Source: Syntrophobacteraceae bacterium (GTDB lineage Bacteria > Desulfobacterota > Syntrophobacteria > Syntrophobacterales > Syntrophobacteraceae). Taken from it: 61,689 bases of DNA. The stretch covers positions 1 to 61,689 of the forward strand of contig JALOPI010000018.1 of the NCBI GenBank assembly GCA_025453975.1, in the 5' to 3' direction. Position numbers and translations under genes: made by a program. Numbering within the stretch: position 1 is the stretch's first letter; each line of letters starts with the position of its first letter. Shown piece by piece: positions 34,543-44,464 of the stretch. Under the pieces are notes generated by a model, which did not search any database, was not told where the DNA came from, and worked only from the letters and a program-made list of their open reading frames with translations.

Positions 34543-35829
34543 ATGAATGGAACCATCATCCCCCATGGTGCGCCGTGGCCGGCTCGGATCAGAACCGGTC
34601 CCCTGGATCGGCTGGCCAGGCGTCTGGTGCTGCAGCGCCTGGAAAGCCTGAAAGTCGGGGACCTCACTCTCAAGGAAGGGGGACAACAGATCTCGTTTGG
34701 TGGCGGTCATGGCGGCGATGGCGTTTCGGCCGAGATCGACGTCCTGCATCCCCGGTTCTACAGCTCAGTGGCCTATGGGGGGAGCATTGGGGCTGGAGAG
34801 GCCTACATGGCCGGGACCTGGACGGCCCGCGACCTGACGATGGCCATTCGCGTCATCGTGCGCAACCGCTCCCTCATGGAGGCAATGGACCGCGGGCTTT
34901 CCAAGGTGCTCACGCGAACGGCCCACCGGCTTTATCACTTCACCCGAAGGAACACGGAAAACGGCAGTCTGGCCAACATCGCCGCTCACTATGACCTGGG
35001 CAACGAGTTTTACGCGCTTTTTCTCGATGAGACCCTGACGTATTCCTGCGGCATCTTCGAAGGCCCGGACTCCACCCTGGAGCAGGCTTCGCGCGCGAAA
35101 TACGACCGCATCTGTCGAAAGCTCCGTTTGTCGCCGGAGGATCACGTCCTCGAGGTTGGGTCAGGGTGGGGCGGCTTCGCCATCCATGCGGCCCGTCACT
35201 ATGGCTGTCGAGTCACCACGACGACCATCTCGCGGTCTCAGCATGACCTGGCCCGCCAGCGGATCCACGAAGCCGGCCTCCAGGACCGCATCCAGCTGCT
35301 GTTCGAGGACTATCGCCACCTGCGGGGAAAGTATGACAAACTGGTGTCCATCGAGATGATTGAAGCGGTGGGGCACCAGTACCTGGGAGATTTTCTGCGC
35401 TGCTGCGGCGAAAGGCTCAAGGACGACGGAGCCATGGTCCTCCAGGCCATCACCGTCTCCGAGCAGGATTTCGAGCAGCACAGCCGCTCCGTGGACTTCA
35501 TCAAGCGCTACATCTTTCCGGGCGGCTGTCTGACCTCGGTGGCGGCCATCTGCCGGGGTGTCGCGGAGTGCACGGATCTTCGCCCGGTGCACCTGGAGGA
35601 TATTGCCACCCACTATGCGAGGACCCTGCGCATCTGGCGCGAGCGCTTTTTCGCCCGGCTGGACGACGTTCGCAGGATGGGCTATCCGGACGTGTTCATT
35701 CGTATGTGGGAGTTCTATTTGTGCTATTGCGAGGCCGGGTTCCAGGAGCGGTATCTGGGCAATGTGCAGATGGTCTTCCACAAGCCCCTGTGTCGGCAGG
35801 AGCCCGTCCTGGCCATCCCATCAGTGTGA
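34543..35829 (+). CDS. cfa: Cyclopropane-fatty-acyl-phospholipid synthase-type methyltransferase
   Basis: A 428-residue SAM-dependent methyltransferase acting on unsaturated acyl chains of phospholipids. The N-terminal domain (1-125) binds the lipid. The catalytic domain has YDLGNEFYALFLDETLTYSCGIF, the SAM motif VLEVGSGWGGFAIHAAR, and SIEMIEAVGHQYL. The cysteine in YSCGIF corresponds to the bicarbonate-site cysteine of E. coli Cfa. It follows DUF1365 by four bases. Whether the product is a cyclopropane, a 10-methyl or a methylene fatty acid cannot be told from sequence. Its 3' end overlaps the convergent c-di-GMP gene by nine bases. Confidence 0.92.
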   Translation: MNGTIIPHGAPWPARIRTGPLDRLARRLVLQRLESLKVGDLTLKEGGQQISFGGGHGGDGVSAEIDVLHPRFYSSVAYGGSIGAGEAYMAGTWTARDLTMAIRVIVRNRSLMEAMDRGLSKVLTRTAHRLYHFTRRNTENGSLANIAAHYDLGNEFYALFLDETLTYSCGIFEGPDSTLEQASRAKYDRICRKLRLSPEDHVLEVGSGWGGFAIHAARHYGCRVTTTTISRSQHDLARQRIHEAGLQDRIQLLFEDYRHLRGKYDKLVSIEMIEAVGHQYLGDFLRCCGERLKDDGAMVLQAITVSEQDFEQHSRSVDFIKRYIFPGGCLTSVAAICRGVAECTDLRPVHLEDIATHYARTLRIWRERFFARLDDVRRMGYPDVFIRMWEFYLCYCEAGFQERYLGNVQMVFHKPLCRQEPVLAIPSV

Positions 35830-38466
35830 ATGGACAGCCGACATCGCCTGCAACGGCCCGGGATGCCGTGGACCACCGCCCTGACGGCACAGGGCTTCGA
35901 TCTCGTGGGCCCGCATGGGCACTCCCAGAAGGAATCCCTGGCCCATCTCGCACCCGATGTCGCTCAGGAAATTGAACTGCCCATCGTTTTCAATGCCTTC
36001 GGCCAGGAGCCGCACTCCCAGGCTGGAGGCCAGGGCGACGAAGGTCCGAATCAGGGTTCTGGAGCGCGTGGAAAGCTCTCCCAGCTGCTCGATCTCCTTG
36101 ATGAAGGACTGGTCGATCTTGAGACAGTCCACGGGAAGCCTCTGGAGGTAGCTCAGGGAGGAGTAACCGTTGCCAAAATCATCGATGGCCACCGACACCC
36201 CCAGACTCCGGACCTGCTCCAGGATGTCGGCCACGGCGTTCATGTCCTTCATGAGAACGCTCTCGGTGATTTCGACCTCGAGCCACCGCGGGTGCAGTCC
36301 AGTGTCGGTCAGGATCCTGGAAACCTCGTCCACGAAGCCTGGATGGACCACCTGCAGGGCGGAGACATTGACGGCGATGCGGAAAGGCGGATGTCCAGAG
36401 TCCTGCCATGACTTGTTCTGCTCGCACGCCCTGCGCAGCACCCAGCTGCCGATGGGAATGATGAGGCCTGTTTCCTCGGCGATGGGGATGAACCGCGCGG
36501 GAGCGATCCTCCCCAGCTCCGGGTGGTCCCAGCGAAGGAGCGCCTCGACTCCATCGATACCTTTGCTCGCCAGCTTGAACTGGGGCTGAAAGAAAAGCTC
36601 GAACTCCTCACGCTCCAGCGCTTTCCTGAGATTGTTCTCGATCTCCAGCCGCTCGATGACGAGGGCATTCATTTCCTCGGAATAGTAGCGGAATCGGTTG
36701 CCTCCCTCATTCTTGGCGGAGTACATGGCGATGTCCGCGCAGCGGTGGAGCGATGCGGCGTCGGCGCCGTTGTCCGGGAAGACGCTGATGCCGAGGCTGG
36801 CTCCGATGTGAAGTCGGCGCCCTTCGATGGAGAAGGGGGAGACCAGGGCGTTGAGGATGCGCTGGGCGGCCTTGGAGACGTCGGTCATGTCCACGATGCG
36901 ATTGAGGATGACCATGAATTCATCGCCCCCCATGCGTGCCAGGGTGTCGCTCTTGCGCGTGCAGCCCTCCAGCCGCTCGGCGACCTGGCGCAGCATCAGG
37001 TCCCCCATGTGGTGTCCCAGAGAGTCGTTGACGTGCTTGAATCGATCCAGATCGATGTAAACGAGAGCGGTTCTTTCCTGGTGGCGGTTGCATCGAGCCA
37101 GGGCGCTCTCGAGTCGGTCCGATGCCAGAAGCCGGTTGGGAAGCCCCGTCAGCGGATCGTGATGCGCCAGGTGAGCCAGCCGCTCCGTGAGGGTTCGCTG
37201 CTCGATGGCTATGGCCGCGAGCTTGGCGGTCATGGCCAGGAGTCCACGGTCGGTGCTTTCGTGGGAATGGGGCTCACGGTGCAGCATCGAGATGGTCCCC
37301 AGGATCTGACCTTTGCCAGAAAAAATGGGGAGCGACAAGCAGGCCCGAATCCCATGCTCCAGGGCGGTTCGGCAAAAATCGACCCCGAAGGCGTTTCTGA
37401 TGGTGAAGTCTTCGGCCGCGACGGTTTCTCCAAGGAAAGCCGCCACGGCGGAGGGCGGGCCTTCGGCGGCAACGGCCTGTCCGGTGAAGGTCTCGAGAAG
37501 GGGCCGCGGCAGCTCCGAGGCGGCGCTGGGCTCCAGTCGGTCGTCGCGGAGCATTGAAATGACGCAGGAGGTCCCGGGCCTCTGATTCTGGACCATCTGG
37601 ATCAGTCTGGAGAGAATGTCCTCCAGGGAATCGCTTCCGATCACCATCTCGAGAACGCCATTGCGGTCGATTTCGAGCTGTTCGGCCCGCTTCCTTTCGC
37701 TGATGTCCTGAATGACCCCCGTCACCCGGTAGGGGGGCTCTCCGTCCAGGTCCATGACCTGGATGCGGTGATGGACCACTGTGTGAACGGCGTTCATGGG
37801 CACCAGGCGATGATCCATGCGCGACGATCGTCCCCTGAGGACGGCATCGTCCAGGGCGCGCCGGACCGCCGGACGGTCCTCGACATGCACGGACGCGAGA
37901 AACCGCTGGACGTCCATCCGGGGCTCGGTCTCGGAAATCCCGCAGATCCGGCGCATTTCCCGTGAGCAGACCATGCGCGAATGGGCTGGAAGCAGCTCCC
38001 AGCTGCCGAGGAGGGCGATCCGCTGCGCCTGCTCCAGGTTCTCGCGGCTCTTTCGAAGGGCCTCGTTGAAGCGGCTGGCCCGCAGCATGCCCCGGACCCG
38101 CTCGGTGAGGATGAGCCAGTTGATGGGCTTGCTCACGAAATCCGTGGCGCCCACCTCGTAAGCCCTGCTGACGGAGTCGATGTCATCCACGCCGGTAACC
38201 ATGAGAATTGGAACGTGCTTGCCGCCGCCATGACGCCTGATGGCGGCGCAGGTGTCGAAGCCATCCATCCCGGGCATCACCACATCCAGCAGAACGGCGT
38301 CGGGATTGTGCCGGGTGAAGATCTCGATGGCCTCCTGGCCGTCGGATGCCTCCACAGTCGAGAATCCGCCACGCTCGATGGACGCCGTGAGGAGCATCCG
38401 CATGGAGGGGTCGTCGTCCACGATGAGGACGAGCCCTTTGGGAGTGTTCAAGGGGTCGCTCGTCAT
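35821..38466 (-). CDS. REC-PAS-GAF-GGDEF-EAL cyclic-di-GMP response regulator
   Basis: An 881-residue cytoplasmic protein. The order is receiver (1-125, Asp61 in AVLLDVVMPGMDG), PAS with PAC (about 150-265), GAF (about 275-430), GGDEF (about 440-610) and EAL (about 620-880). The synthase motif is intact (RMGGDEF), and an inhibitory RxxD (RKSD) lies five residues before it. The phosphodiesterase motif is also present (VEALLRWDHP, later DDFGNGYSSLSYL). It could make or break c-di-GMP. An HPt gene lies eight bases upstream and may deliver phosphate to Asp61. Confidence 0.93.
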   Translation of the reverse strand: MTSDPLNTPKGLVLIVDDDPSMRMLLTASIERGGFSTVEASDGQEAIEIFTRHNPDAVLLDVVMPGMDGFDTCAAIRRHGGGKHVPILMVTGVDDIDSVSRAYEVGATDFVSKPINWLILTERVRGMLRASRFNEALRKSRENLEQAQRIALLGSWELLPAHSRMVCSREMRRICGISETEPRMDVQRFLASVHVEDRPAVRRALDDAVLRGRSSRMDHRLVPMNAVHTVVHHRIQVMDLDGEPPYRVTGVIQDISERKRAEQLEIDRNGVLEMVIGSDSLEDILSRLIQMVQNQRPGTSCVISMLRDDRLEPSAASELPRPLLETFTGQAVAAEGPPSAVAAFLGETVAAEDFTIRNAFGVDFCRTALEHGIRACLSLPIFSGKGQILGTISMLHREPHSHESTDRGLLAMTAKLAAIAIEQRTLTERLAHLAHHDPLTGLPNRLLASDRLESALARCNRHQERTALVYIDLDRFKHVNDSLGHHMGDLMLRQVAERLEGCTRKSDTLARMGGDEFMVILNRIVDMTDVSKAAQRILNALVSPFSIEGRRLHIGASLGISVFPDNGADAASLHRCADIAMYSAKNEGGNRFRYYSEEMNALVIERLEIENNLRKALEREEFELFFQPQFKLASKGIDGVEALLRWDHPELGRIAPARFIPIAEETGLIIPIGSWVLRRACEQNKSWQDSGHPPFRIAVNVSALQVVHPGFVDEVSRILTDTGLHPRWLEVEITESVLMKDMNAVADILEQVRSLGVSVAIDDFGNGYSSLSYLQRLPVDCLKIDQSFIKEIEQLGELSTRSRTLIRTFVALASSLGVRLLAEGIENDGQFNFLSDIGCEMGQGFLLGVPMRAHEIEALCRQGGGPRHPGPLQAMSAVHSH

Positions 38467-38473
38467 GGGATCA

Positions 38474-38878
38474 TCAGCCTTCCGTCCATTGAGCCAGGGC
38501 CAGGGAAACCCGATGGAAATCGGCCTGAATACTGGCGAAGAGCTCGACGGCCCCGTCCAGGGAGCCCCGGCGCCCGACCGCCTCGAGCTGCCGGCAGGTC
38601 TCGGAAAGTCTCATGGCGCCAACCATGGCGCTGCTGGATTTCAGGGAGTGGGCTCCGCGAAACACTCCCTCGACGTCACCCGCCTCCAGGGCAGAGCTGA
38701 TCTGCTGCAGAAGCCCGGGTGTCTTGTCGATGAAAGCCTGGATCACCCGCCTGAGCAGCCCCGCCTTGCCGTCCGGATCCAGAGCACGAATCCCCTGAAG
38801 CTTGTCTTGGTCCAGGAGCGAAGGCTCCAGGCCCGATCCATTCCTGGGCTCCCCGCCCGTACCCTGGTCCTGGCTCAT
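38474..38878 (-). CDS. Histidine phosphotransfer (HPt) protein
   Basis: About 134 residues with one HPt domain; the phosphoryl-accepting histidine is in AHSLKSSSAMVGA. The four-helix pattern continues through LSETCRQLEAVGRRG. ATG 38878 has a run of GGGGGGAG upstream. It directly precedes the REC-GGDEF-EAL gene, so a phosphorelay (unknown kinase, this HPt, receiver) is likely. No hybrid kinase is in the window. Confidence 0.88.
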   Translation of the reverse strand: MSQDQGTGGEPRNGSGLEPSLLDQDKLQGIRALDPDGKAGLLRRVIQAFIDKTPGLLQQISSALEAGDVEGVFRGAHSLKSSSAMVGAMRLSETCRQLEAVGRRGSLDGAVELFASIQADFHRVSLALAQWTEG

Positions 38879-38906
38879 GCCACTCCCCCCCCGATCCGAC
38901 CTTACG

Positions 38907-39956
38907 TTAATCACAGGCCCCCTGTGGCCGTTGCGCCAGAAGGTAATGCGAGATCATCCACTCCCCCCCTTTTCCACAGGCGAAAAGCTCGGCGCAGGCC
39001 ATCAGGAACATCCGCCACCTCTGATACCAGATCCTGGCTTCACGGTGCCCGTACACCTCGGCCAGCAAGGGGAGGATCGACTCGCGCCGTCGGTCCATGT
39101 TGGCGAGCCAGGCTTCGAGAGTCCTGGCATAGTGGACGCCATTCACCCGCCAGTGACGCTGGACCCAAAGGTCCCGCTGGAGGTAGAGCAGCAGGGAATC
39201 CGACGGCATGATGCCGCCGGTGAAAAACAAGCGTCCCATCCAGTTGTCGGCTCCCTCGGCTTCGAACCGGTAGGAAAACGCGATATGGCTGAAGACGTGG
39301 ACGAAAAGCTTCCCATCAGGCTTGAGCCATCGGGAGATCCTGCCCAGAAGGGCTTCCCAGTTTCGCATATGCTCAAACATCTCGATGCTCACGATCCGGT
39401 CGTGCGCGCGGTCACTGCTGAAACTGTTCATGTCCGCCGTCCGGACCTCGATCCGCGTAAAGCCCCGCTCCCTGGCTTCGGAACGGAGGCTCTCCGCCTG
39501 GGACCGTGAGTTGGAGACCGCCAGGATCCGGCATCTCGGATGATGCTCCGCTATCCAGAGCGTCAAGGCGCCCCATCCGCATCCGAGGTCCAGAATATCC
39601 ATACCGTCCTGGATCTCGGCCCGGCGGCACGTGAGATCCAGCATGGCCTCTTCCGCCGCGTCCAGGCTCATGGCACGCCGGGGCCAGTAGCCACCGCTGT
39701 ATTTCATTCGGCGCCCGAGAATCGTCCTGAAAAACGCCGGTGGGATCTCGTAATGCTGCTCGTTGGGGCTTCGGGGCATGGGAGCGATGGGGCTGCGTCT
39801 CATCTCCTTCAGAAAGCACTGCTGCGCTTCCAGCCGAGCCGAGGCGTCCCCCGCCCCAAGGGCCCGGAGGCGACGTCGATTGAGGGCACGGATGCCAGCC
39901 CGGATCAGGCAGTCCGGCAGCATTCCCAGCTCAGCCAGGCGAATGAGTGCGTTCAT
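38907..39956 (-). CDS. Second CFA-like SAM methyltransferase
   Basis: About 349 residues, of the shorter CFA-related class. The region [20 protein letters not shown] is typical, followed by [18 protein letters not shown] for SAM and [11 protein letters not shown]. The usual cysteine in the YSC segment is replaced (MKYSGGYWP), so the bicarbonate site of Cfa is changed. It may methylate a different lipid or position. ATG 39956 overlaps the stop of the DUF1295 gene (ATGA), a sign of coupled expression. Confidence 0.87.
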   Translation of the reverse strand: MNALIRLAELGMLPDCLIRAGIRALNRRRLRALGAGDASARLEAQQCFLKEMRRSPIAPMPRSPNEQHYEIPPAFFRTILGRRMKYSGGYWPRRAMSLDAAEEAMLDLTCRRAEIQDGMDILDLGCGWGALTLWIAEHHPRCRILAVSNSRSQAESLRSEARERGFTRIEVRTADMNSFSSDRAHDRIVSIEMFEHMRNWEALLGRISRWLKPDGKLFVHVFSHIAFSYRFEAEGADNWMGRLFFTGGIMPSDSLLLYLQRDLWVQRHWRVNGVHYARTLEAWLANMDRRRESILPLLAEVYGHREARIWYQRWRMFLMACAELFACGKGGEWMISHYLLAQRPQGACD

Positions 39957-40735
39957 TCTCCGGCCCTTCTCTTCCATCCAGGGAAGAATGCGTTGGTGGT
40001 CTTGACATAATCTCCATATTCAGGACGCCGCTCCTCGATGGTCTTCTCCGTGAGGGTGACCCCCGAGACCTTCAGCAACAAAAAAAGAATAGTGACGGGT
40101 CCCACAACCGTCCAGAGGTTTCTCGGGTCGGCCGCGGCCATGAGGAAGATCCCCCACCAAACCAGCGACTCCCCGAAATAATTGGGATGTCGCGAGCAGG
40201 CCCAAAGCCCGCTTCGCATGACCTTGGAATCATTGGCGGGATTGGCTTTGAACCGGGCCAGCTGCCGGTCCGCCATCGCCTCGATGAGGAAGCCCGCCAG
40301 CCAGACGGCCGCTCCCAGAAAGTCCCAGACCACCAGCCCATGGGGCGATGTGCTGATCTGCCCCGCCTGGACGGGCAGGGAGATGACCCACAGGAGCATT
40401 CCCTGGACACCGAATACGGTAAAAAGACTGACCCACCAAAAGCGGTCGCCGTGATGATCCCTCATGGCGCCGTATCGACGGTCCTCGCCCTTTCCCCGGT
40501 TACGGTGCCCGATGTGGAGGGAAAGCCGGATCCCCCAGCAGGTTACGGCCAGGACGATCAGCACCTTGCGAGCCCAGTAGCCGTCGGCCTGAATGAACGT
40601 GACCCACGCCACGAGAACGAAGCCCATCCCCCAGAGAACGTCGGCGATGCTCGCATCGCGCCGGGCGACGCTCACTCCCCAGGCCAGGCCCATGACGGCC
40701 ATAATCAGAGCCAGGTTCTCGAGATAAATGCTCAT
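39953..40735 (-). CDS. DUF1295 (steroid 5-alpha-reductase-like) membrane protein
   Basis: A 260-residue protein with about six membrane helices and the C-terminal signature [20 protein letters not shown], then [17 protein letters not shown]1295 proteins resemble 5-alpha-reductase and isoprenylcysteine methyltransferase folds and may reduce double bonds. Genes of this family are often linked to CFA, DUF1365 and FAD-oxidase genes. A role in reducing a methylated acyl chain is therefore plausible but inferred. Confidence 0.9.
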   Translation of the reverse strand: MSIYLENLALIMAVMGLAWGVSVARRDASIADVLWGMGFVLVAWVTFIQADGYWARKVLIVLAVTCWGIRLSLHIGHRNRGKGEDRRYGAMRDHHGDRFWWVSLFTVFGVQGMLLWVISLPVQAGQISTSPHGLVVWDFLGAAVWLAGFLIEAMADRQLARFKANPANDSKVMRSGLWACSRHPNYFGESLVWWGIFLMAAADPRNLWTVVGPVTILFLLLKVSGVTLTEKTIEERRPEYGDYVKTTNAFFPGWKRRAGE

Positions 40736-40852
40736 GTCTTGCTCACGCCGCGCCCCCGGGCCGTCCCTGGGGTCGCAAAGGACCGAATCCCTCCCACGTG
40801 CCTCACTCCGGTGCTCGAAGCCTTGAGGGTGCAGGCCTCACGGTACCTGCTC

Positions 40853-41494
40853 TCATCCCATGACGATGGTGGCATCGGCCACGATGGCGCCACGGATGCC
40901 CATGATCACCGGGTTCAGGTCCATCTCGCCGATGTCGGGGCGGCTCATGGCCAGATCAGCCACCTGCAGCAGAAGCCCCACGACGCTCTCCTCATCCACG
41001 GGCGCCAGGTTGCGGAACCCGGCCCGGAGGGCAGGCCAGCACTTCAGCTCCGAGAGCATCTCCCGGAAGTCGGCCTCGCCGGCGGGGAGCAGTCGAAATG
41101 CCACATCCTTGAACAGCTCGAGGGATATCCCCCCCAGGCCGAAGCTCACAACCGGCCCGAACTGGGGATGCCGCTGGAAGCCAACGAAGCATTCGGCTCC
41201 CACCCCGGCCATGGGCTCCATGATGAGCACGGCGTCGGGGTCGAGCCGATCCCTCAGCCCGTTCAGCCTGGCGAAGGCTTCCCTCAGCTCACTCGCCTCC
41301 CCGATGGAAAGGATCACGCCGCCGACTTCCGTCTTGTGCGTGTGGATCGCCGACGACAGCTTGAGGGCCACGGGATAGCCCAGCATGGTGGCCTCCTTCA
41401 AGGCTTCGTCCACCGATCGCACGGCTCTCAGCGGTATCATGGGGACCCCCGCCGAAGCGAGCATCCTGTTGGCCTCGTGTTCGGGAAGAATCAT
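40853..41494 (-). CDS. acdB: ADP-forming acyl-CoA synthetase, beta (ATP-grasp) subunit
   Basis: A 213-residue ATP-grasp protein matching the small subunit of ADP-forming acetyl-CoA synthetase. Landmarks are GYPVALKLSSAIHTHKTEVGG, ECFVGFQRHPQFGPVV, GLGGISLELFKDVAFRL and the end motif EMDLNPVI. With the alpha subunit it converts acyl-CoA, ADP and phosphate to acid, CoA and ATP, conserving energy during fermentation of acids or amino acids. ATG 41494 overlaps the stop of the alpha gene. Confidence 0.92.
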   Translation of the reverse strand: MILPEHEANRMLASAGVPMIPLRAVRSVDEALKEATMLGYPVALKLSSAIHTHKTEVGGVILSIGEASELREAFARLNGLRDRLDPDAVLIMEPMAGVGAECFVGFQRHPQFGPVVSFGLGGISLELFKDVAFRLLPAGEADFREMLSELKCWPALRAGFRNLAPVDEESVVGLLLQVADLAMSRPDIGEMDLNPVIMGIRGAIVADATIVMG

Positions 41495-42894
41495 GTCAGG
41501 TTCTCCCTTTTCAGGAAACGATGCCGGGCAAGGAGAGCGTTCAGCGCCGTTGCGCCATCCTCGGGCGTGAGATAGGCGCAGACTCCCCGGGAGGCCAGCG
41601 ATTCGCTGATGGGGGAGGCTTCCCCCTGGGCCGCCAGGTTCACCACCACGATGCTCTTGTCGGCGAAGCGCCTGGAAAGCTCCTCCAGCTCAACCACGGG
41701 AATCCGGATCATGGGGTTGTAATTCCAGAGGACAAGGTAGGCATCGAAGTCCTCCCGCAGCACCGTATCCAGCACGGGCACGTAATTCCGGGGCAGGAAG
41801 CCCGGCCCTGTCAGGTCGATGGGGTTCTGGATGGCGACGGGTGTCTTTTCGCCGATAATGGATGAAATCCTGGTCTTGATTTGAGGCCGGAGGTCCGGCA
41901 GCTCCCAGCCGCTCCCCACCAGCTTGTCCATGGCCACGATGCAGGGCCCCGCCGTGAAGGTGAGGGCGCAAAGCCGGTTGCCCGCCGGAGGCCGCACCAT
42001 GCTCAGCGCCTTGGCCGCCACGGCCGCCTCCCAGGAGGAATCCGCTTCGTAGGCGCCTGCCTGGCGGAACATGGCCCGATACAGGGCGTATTCCCCCGCC
42101 AGGCTGCCCGTGTGGGTGGCCGTTGCCCTGGAGACGGCTTCGTGCTTTCCCGCCTTGTAGACCACCACCGGCTTGGTCGGGGTGGTCTGCTGGACCGCCT
42201 CGTAGAGGAGCCGCGGGTTTTCGATCCCTTCAATGAAGAGCAGAAGCACGGCCGCGTGGGGATCCTCCCTCAGGGCGTCGACATAATCGGGGAAATCCAG
42301 CACCGTCCGATTTCCCACCCCAATGAAATGGCTCAGGCCGCATTGGAGGGTCGAGAGAGAGTAACCCAGCGTCAGCCCCACTCCGCCGCTCTGGGAAATG
42401 ACCCCGACGGGCCCCGCCTTCGCTGGAAGGTGCCAGAAGATGGAGTGCAGCCCGTGGGCAAAAGTGGAAAAACCCAGCGTGTTGGGACCGATCACCACCA
42501 GATCGTGCTCATGGGCAATCCTCCGAAGGCGCTCGTTGAGTGCTTCCCCATCCTGACCCACCTCGCGAAATCCGCCGGCCACGATGGTGACGCCGGGTAT
42601 GCCCAGCCGGCCGGCCTTCTCGGCCAAGTCCACGGCCAGATGCTGGTTGAGGAGCAGGATGGCGAGGTCGGGAGGCGGGTCTAGGGCTTCCAGGTCGGGG
42701 TAGCAAGGCCTGGAAAGGATCTCACGGTACTTGGGGTTTACGGGGAGCACGTCTCCCTGGAATCCAGCGGCGAGGAGATTATGCAGGGGGCCCAGGCCTA
42801 CGGAGAGCTGCTCCGGTGAAGCTCCCACAATAGCTACCCTCCTGGCATTGAGAACGCGTTTGAGCTTATCGAGCATTCGCGGCGACAGCGGCAT
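41491..42894 (-). CDS. acdA: ADP-forming acyl-CoA synthetase, alpha subunit
   Basis: About 467 residues: a CoA-binding domain (VAIVGASPEQLSVGLGPLHNLL, VVIGPNTLGF) and two succinyl-CoA-ligase-like domains (VISQSGGVGLTLGYSL). The phosphorylated histidine lies in THTGSLAGEYALYRA. ATG 42894 begins the CoA-binding domain; a longer start is possible. It is adjacent to and translationally coupled with the beta subunit. The acyl substrate could be acetyl, aryl-acetyl or branched-chain acids; the neighbours do not decide. Confidence 0.92.
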   Translation of the reverse strand: MPLSPRMLDKLKRVLNARRVAIVGASPEQLSVGLGPLHNLLAAGFQGDVLPVNPKYREILSRPCYPDLEALDPPPDLAILLLNQHLAVDLAEKAGRLGIPGVTIVAGGFREVGQDGEALNERLRRIAHEHDLVVIGPNTLGFSTFAHGLHSIFWHLPAKAGPVGVISQSGGVGLTLGYSLSTLQCGLSHFIGVGNRTVLDFPDYVDALREDPHAAVLLLFIEGIENPRLLYEAVQQTTPTKPVVVYKAGKHEAVSRATATHTGSLAGEYALYRAMFRQAGAYEADSSWEAAVAAKALSMVRPPAGNRLCALTFTAGPCIVAMDKLVGSGWELPDLRPQIKTRISSIIGEKTPVAIQNPIDLTGPGFLPRNYVPVLDTVLREDFDAYLVLWNYNPMIRIPVVELEELSRRFADKSIVVVNLAAQGEASPISESLASRGVCAYLTPEDGATALNALLARHRFLKRENLT

Positions 42895-43007
42895 CGGTGA
42901 TCGTCCCTTTCGGCGTGAGGGGGATTGAGCCCCGAAAATTCTGCCCATTATTCATGAAAAGACCAGGATCACAAGGTTTTTAAGGACTTAATGGCAAAAA
43001 GACCTGT

Positions 43008-44444
43008 TCAGGACGTCCGGTCTCCCCATGATCGACAATGACCTGGTCGCAGCGGGTCGCAGACCGGTTGTCCCCGTCGAGCCTCGCGCACCTTCCTCAG
43101 AATGGCTTCATGGGTCGATCGATCGATGGGGTATCGACAGGCCATGAAGAAAGCCAGCATGTTGCAAAGTGATGGAATCAGAGCGTAGAGCACCCGCAGC
43201 ATCCAGCGCACTTCCTCCGTTTGGCTCGTGTTGGGAGCATAGCCCGAGCTGCCCAGGAGCCAGAGAGCCACGCCAACCCCCAGGGCGGCGGCCAGCTTTT
43301 TGGAAACCGACCAGAACCCCACGTACAGGCCCTCACGCCTGTGCCCCGAGATCAGCTCGTCATAGTCGATCACGTCGGCCTGCATGGCCGATGGAAGTGC
43401 CAGGGTGGCCCCGAATCCCATTCCTGAGAGGCAGACGAGGACACCATAAAGGGCTTCGTCGCCCGGTCCTAAAAAGAACACCGCTACGAAGGCCCCCGTG
43501 TTCACGATCATGGAGGCGAGCCAGGCCTCCTTCTTTCCCCAGCGCCGTGACACCAGAACCCAGGCCGGCAGGAAGAGGATGCCCGTGGCGAAGTAAAGGA
43601 GCAGGAAGAGGTCAGCGCGGGACGACTCCAGCACGTACTGAACGTAGTAAAGGATCAATGTCGCCGGCAGGTTGCTCCCGAAGGCCGAGACGGTGTAGGA
43701 GAGGAGCAGGATGACGAAGGGCCGGTTTTGGAGGACCTCCCGAAAGCTGCCCCATGGTCGCGAGCCCTCCCCGTCGCCGTCGCGGGATGGAGGCTCCCCG
43801 ATGGCCAGCACACACCAGAGGCAGGACAACGCCAGGAGGGGAGCGTACGCCACCGAGATCCAGAAGAATTTAGCCCGCTCTCCAGCCGCGCCGCCTTCGA
43901 GGCCGGCCAGCCCCGCCACCACGGCTGGCGAGCTCGCCGCCACCAGGGTCCCCAGGATGAGCGCTCCGTCGCGGATGCCGAAGAGGGCCGTGCGCTCGTC
44001 GAAGCTCGAGGTGATCTCCGGACCCAAGGCCTCGTAAGGAATCTGGACGATGGTCCAGAAGAGGAAGAGCAGGAAGATCCAGGAGCCAAACCAGGCGGCA
44101 CCCATCGAGCCCGAGCTCGCGGGCGGGTTGAAAAGGAAAAGGATGGAGAGGGCGAGAGCGGCCGATCCCACGGCGATGAACGGTCGCCGCCTCCCCCATC
44201 GCGTTCTGCAGCGGTCGGAGACATAGCCCAGGGCCGGGTCCGAGAAGGCGTCGAAGACACGGACGGAGAAGATCAGGGTTCCGACGGTCGAAAGGGAAAC
44301 CCCGACGACATCCGTGTAGAATTTCGGAATGTACACGTAAACGGGAATGCCCACGATGGCGAGGGTGAAGGCCGGCGCGGCATAAGCCAGCTTTTTGAGG
44401 AGCGGGACGCGGTCCAGGGCCTTGAAGGGTTGATCCTGCATCAT
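43008..44444 (-). CDS. GPH-family (MFS) cation symporter
   Basis: A 478-residue protein with twelve predicted membrane helices. The family motif is in VFDAFSDPALGYVSDRCRTRWGRRRPFI (between helices 2 and 3), and IPYEALGPEITSSFDERTALFGIRD follows helix 4. GPH symporters usually carry sugars, glycosides or uronides with H+ or Na+, but more distant members have other substrates. It starts at ATG 44444, 20 bases after the DUF1499 gene. Its link to the acyl-CoA synthetase genes downstream is only positional. Confidence 0.88.
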   Translation of the reverse strand: MMQDQPFKALDRVPLLKKLAYAAPAFTLAIVGIPVYVYIPKFYTDVVGVSLSTVGTLIFSVRVFDAFSDPALGYVSDRCRTRWGRRRPFIAVGSAALALSILFLFNPPASSGSMGAAWFGSWIFLLFLFWTIVQIPYEALGPEITSSFDERTALFGIRDGALILGTLVAASSPAVVAGLAGLEGGAAGERAKFFWISVAYAPLLALSCLWCVLAIGEPPSRDGDGEGSRPWGSFREVLQNRPFVILLLSYTVSAFGSNLPATLILYYVQYVLESSRADLFLLLYFATGILFLPAWVLVSRRWGKKEAWLASMIVNTGAFVAVFFLGPGDEALYGVLVCLSGMGFGATLALPSAMQADVIDYDELISGHRREGLYVGFWSVSKKLAAALGVGVALWLLGSSGYAPNTSQTEEVRWMLRVLYALIPSLCNMLAFFMACRYPIDRSTHEAILRKVREARRGQPVCDPLRPGHCRSWGDRTS

Positions 44445-44464
44445 CTGAAGCCTCGTCGTGGCCG

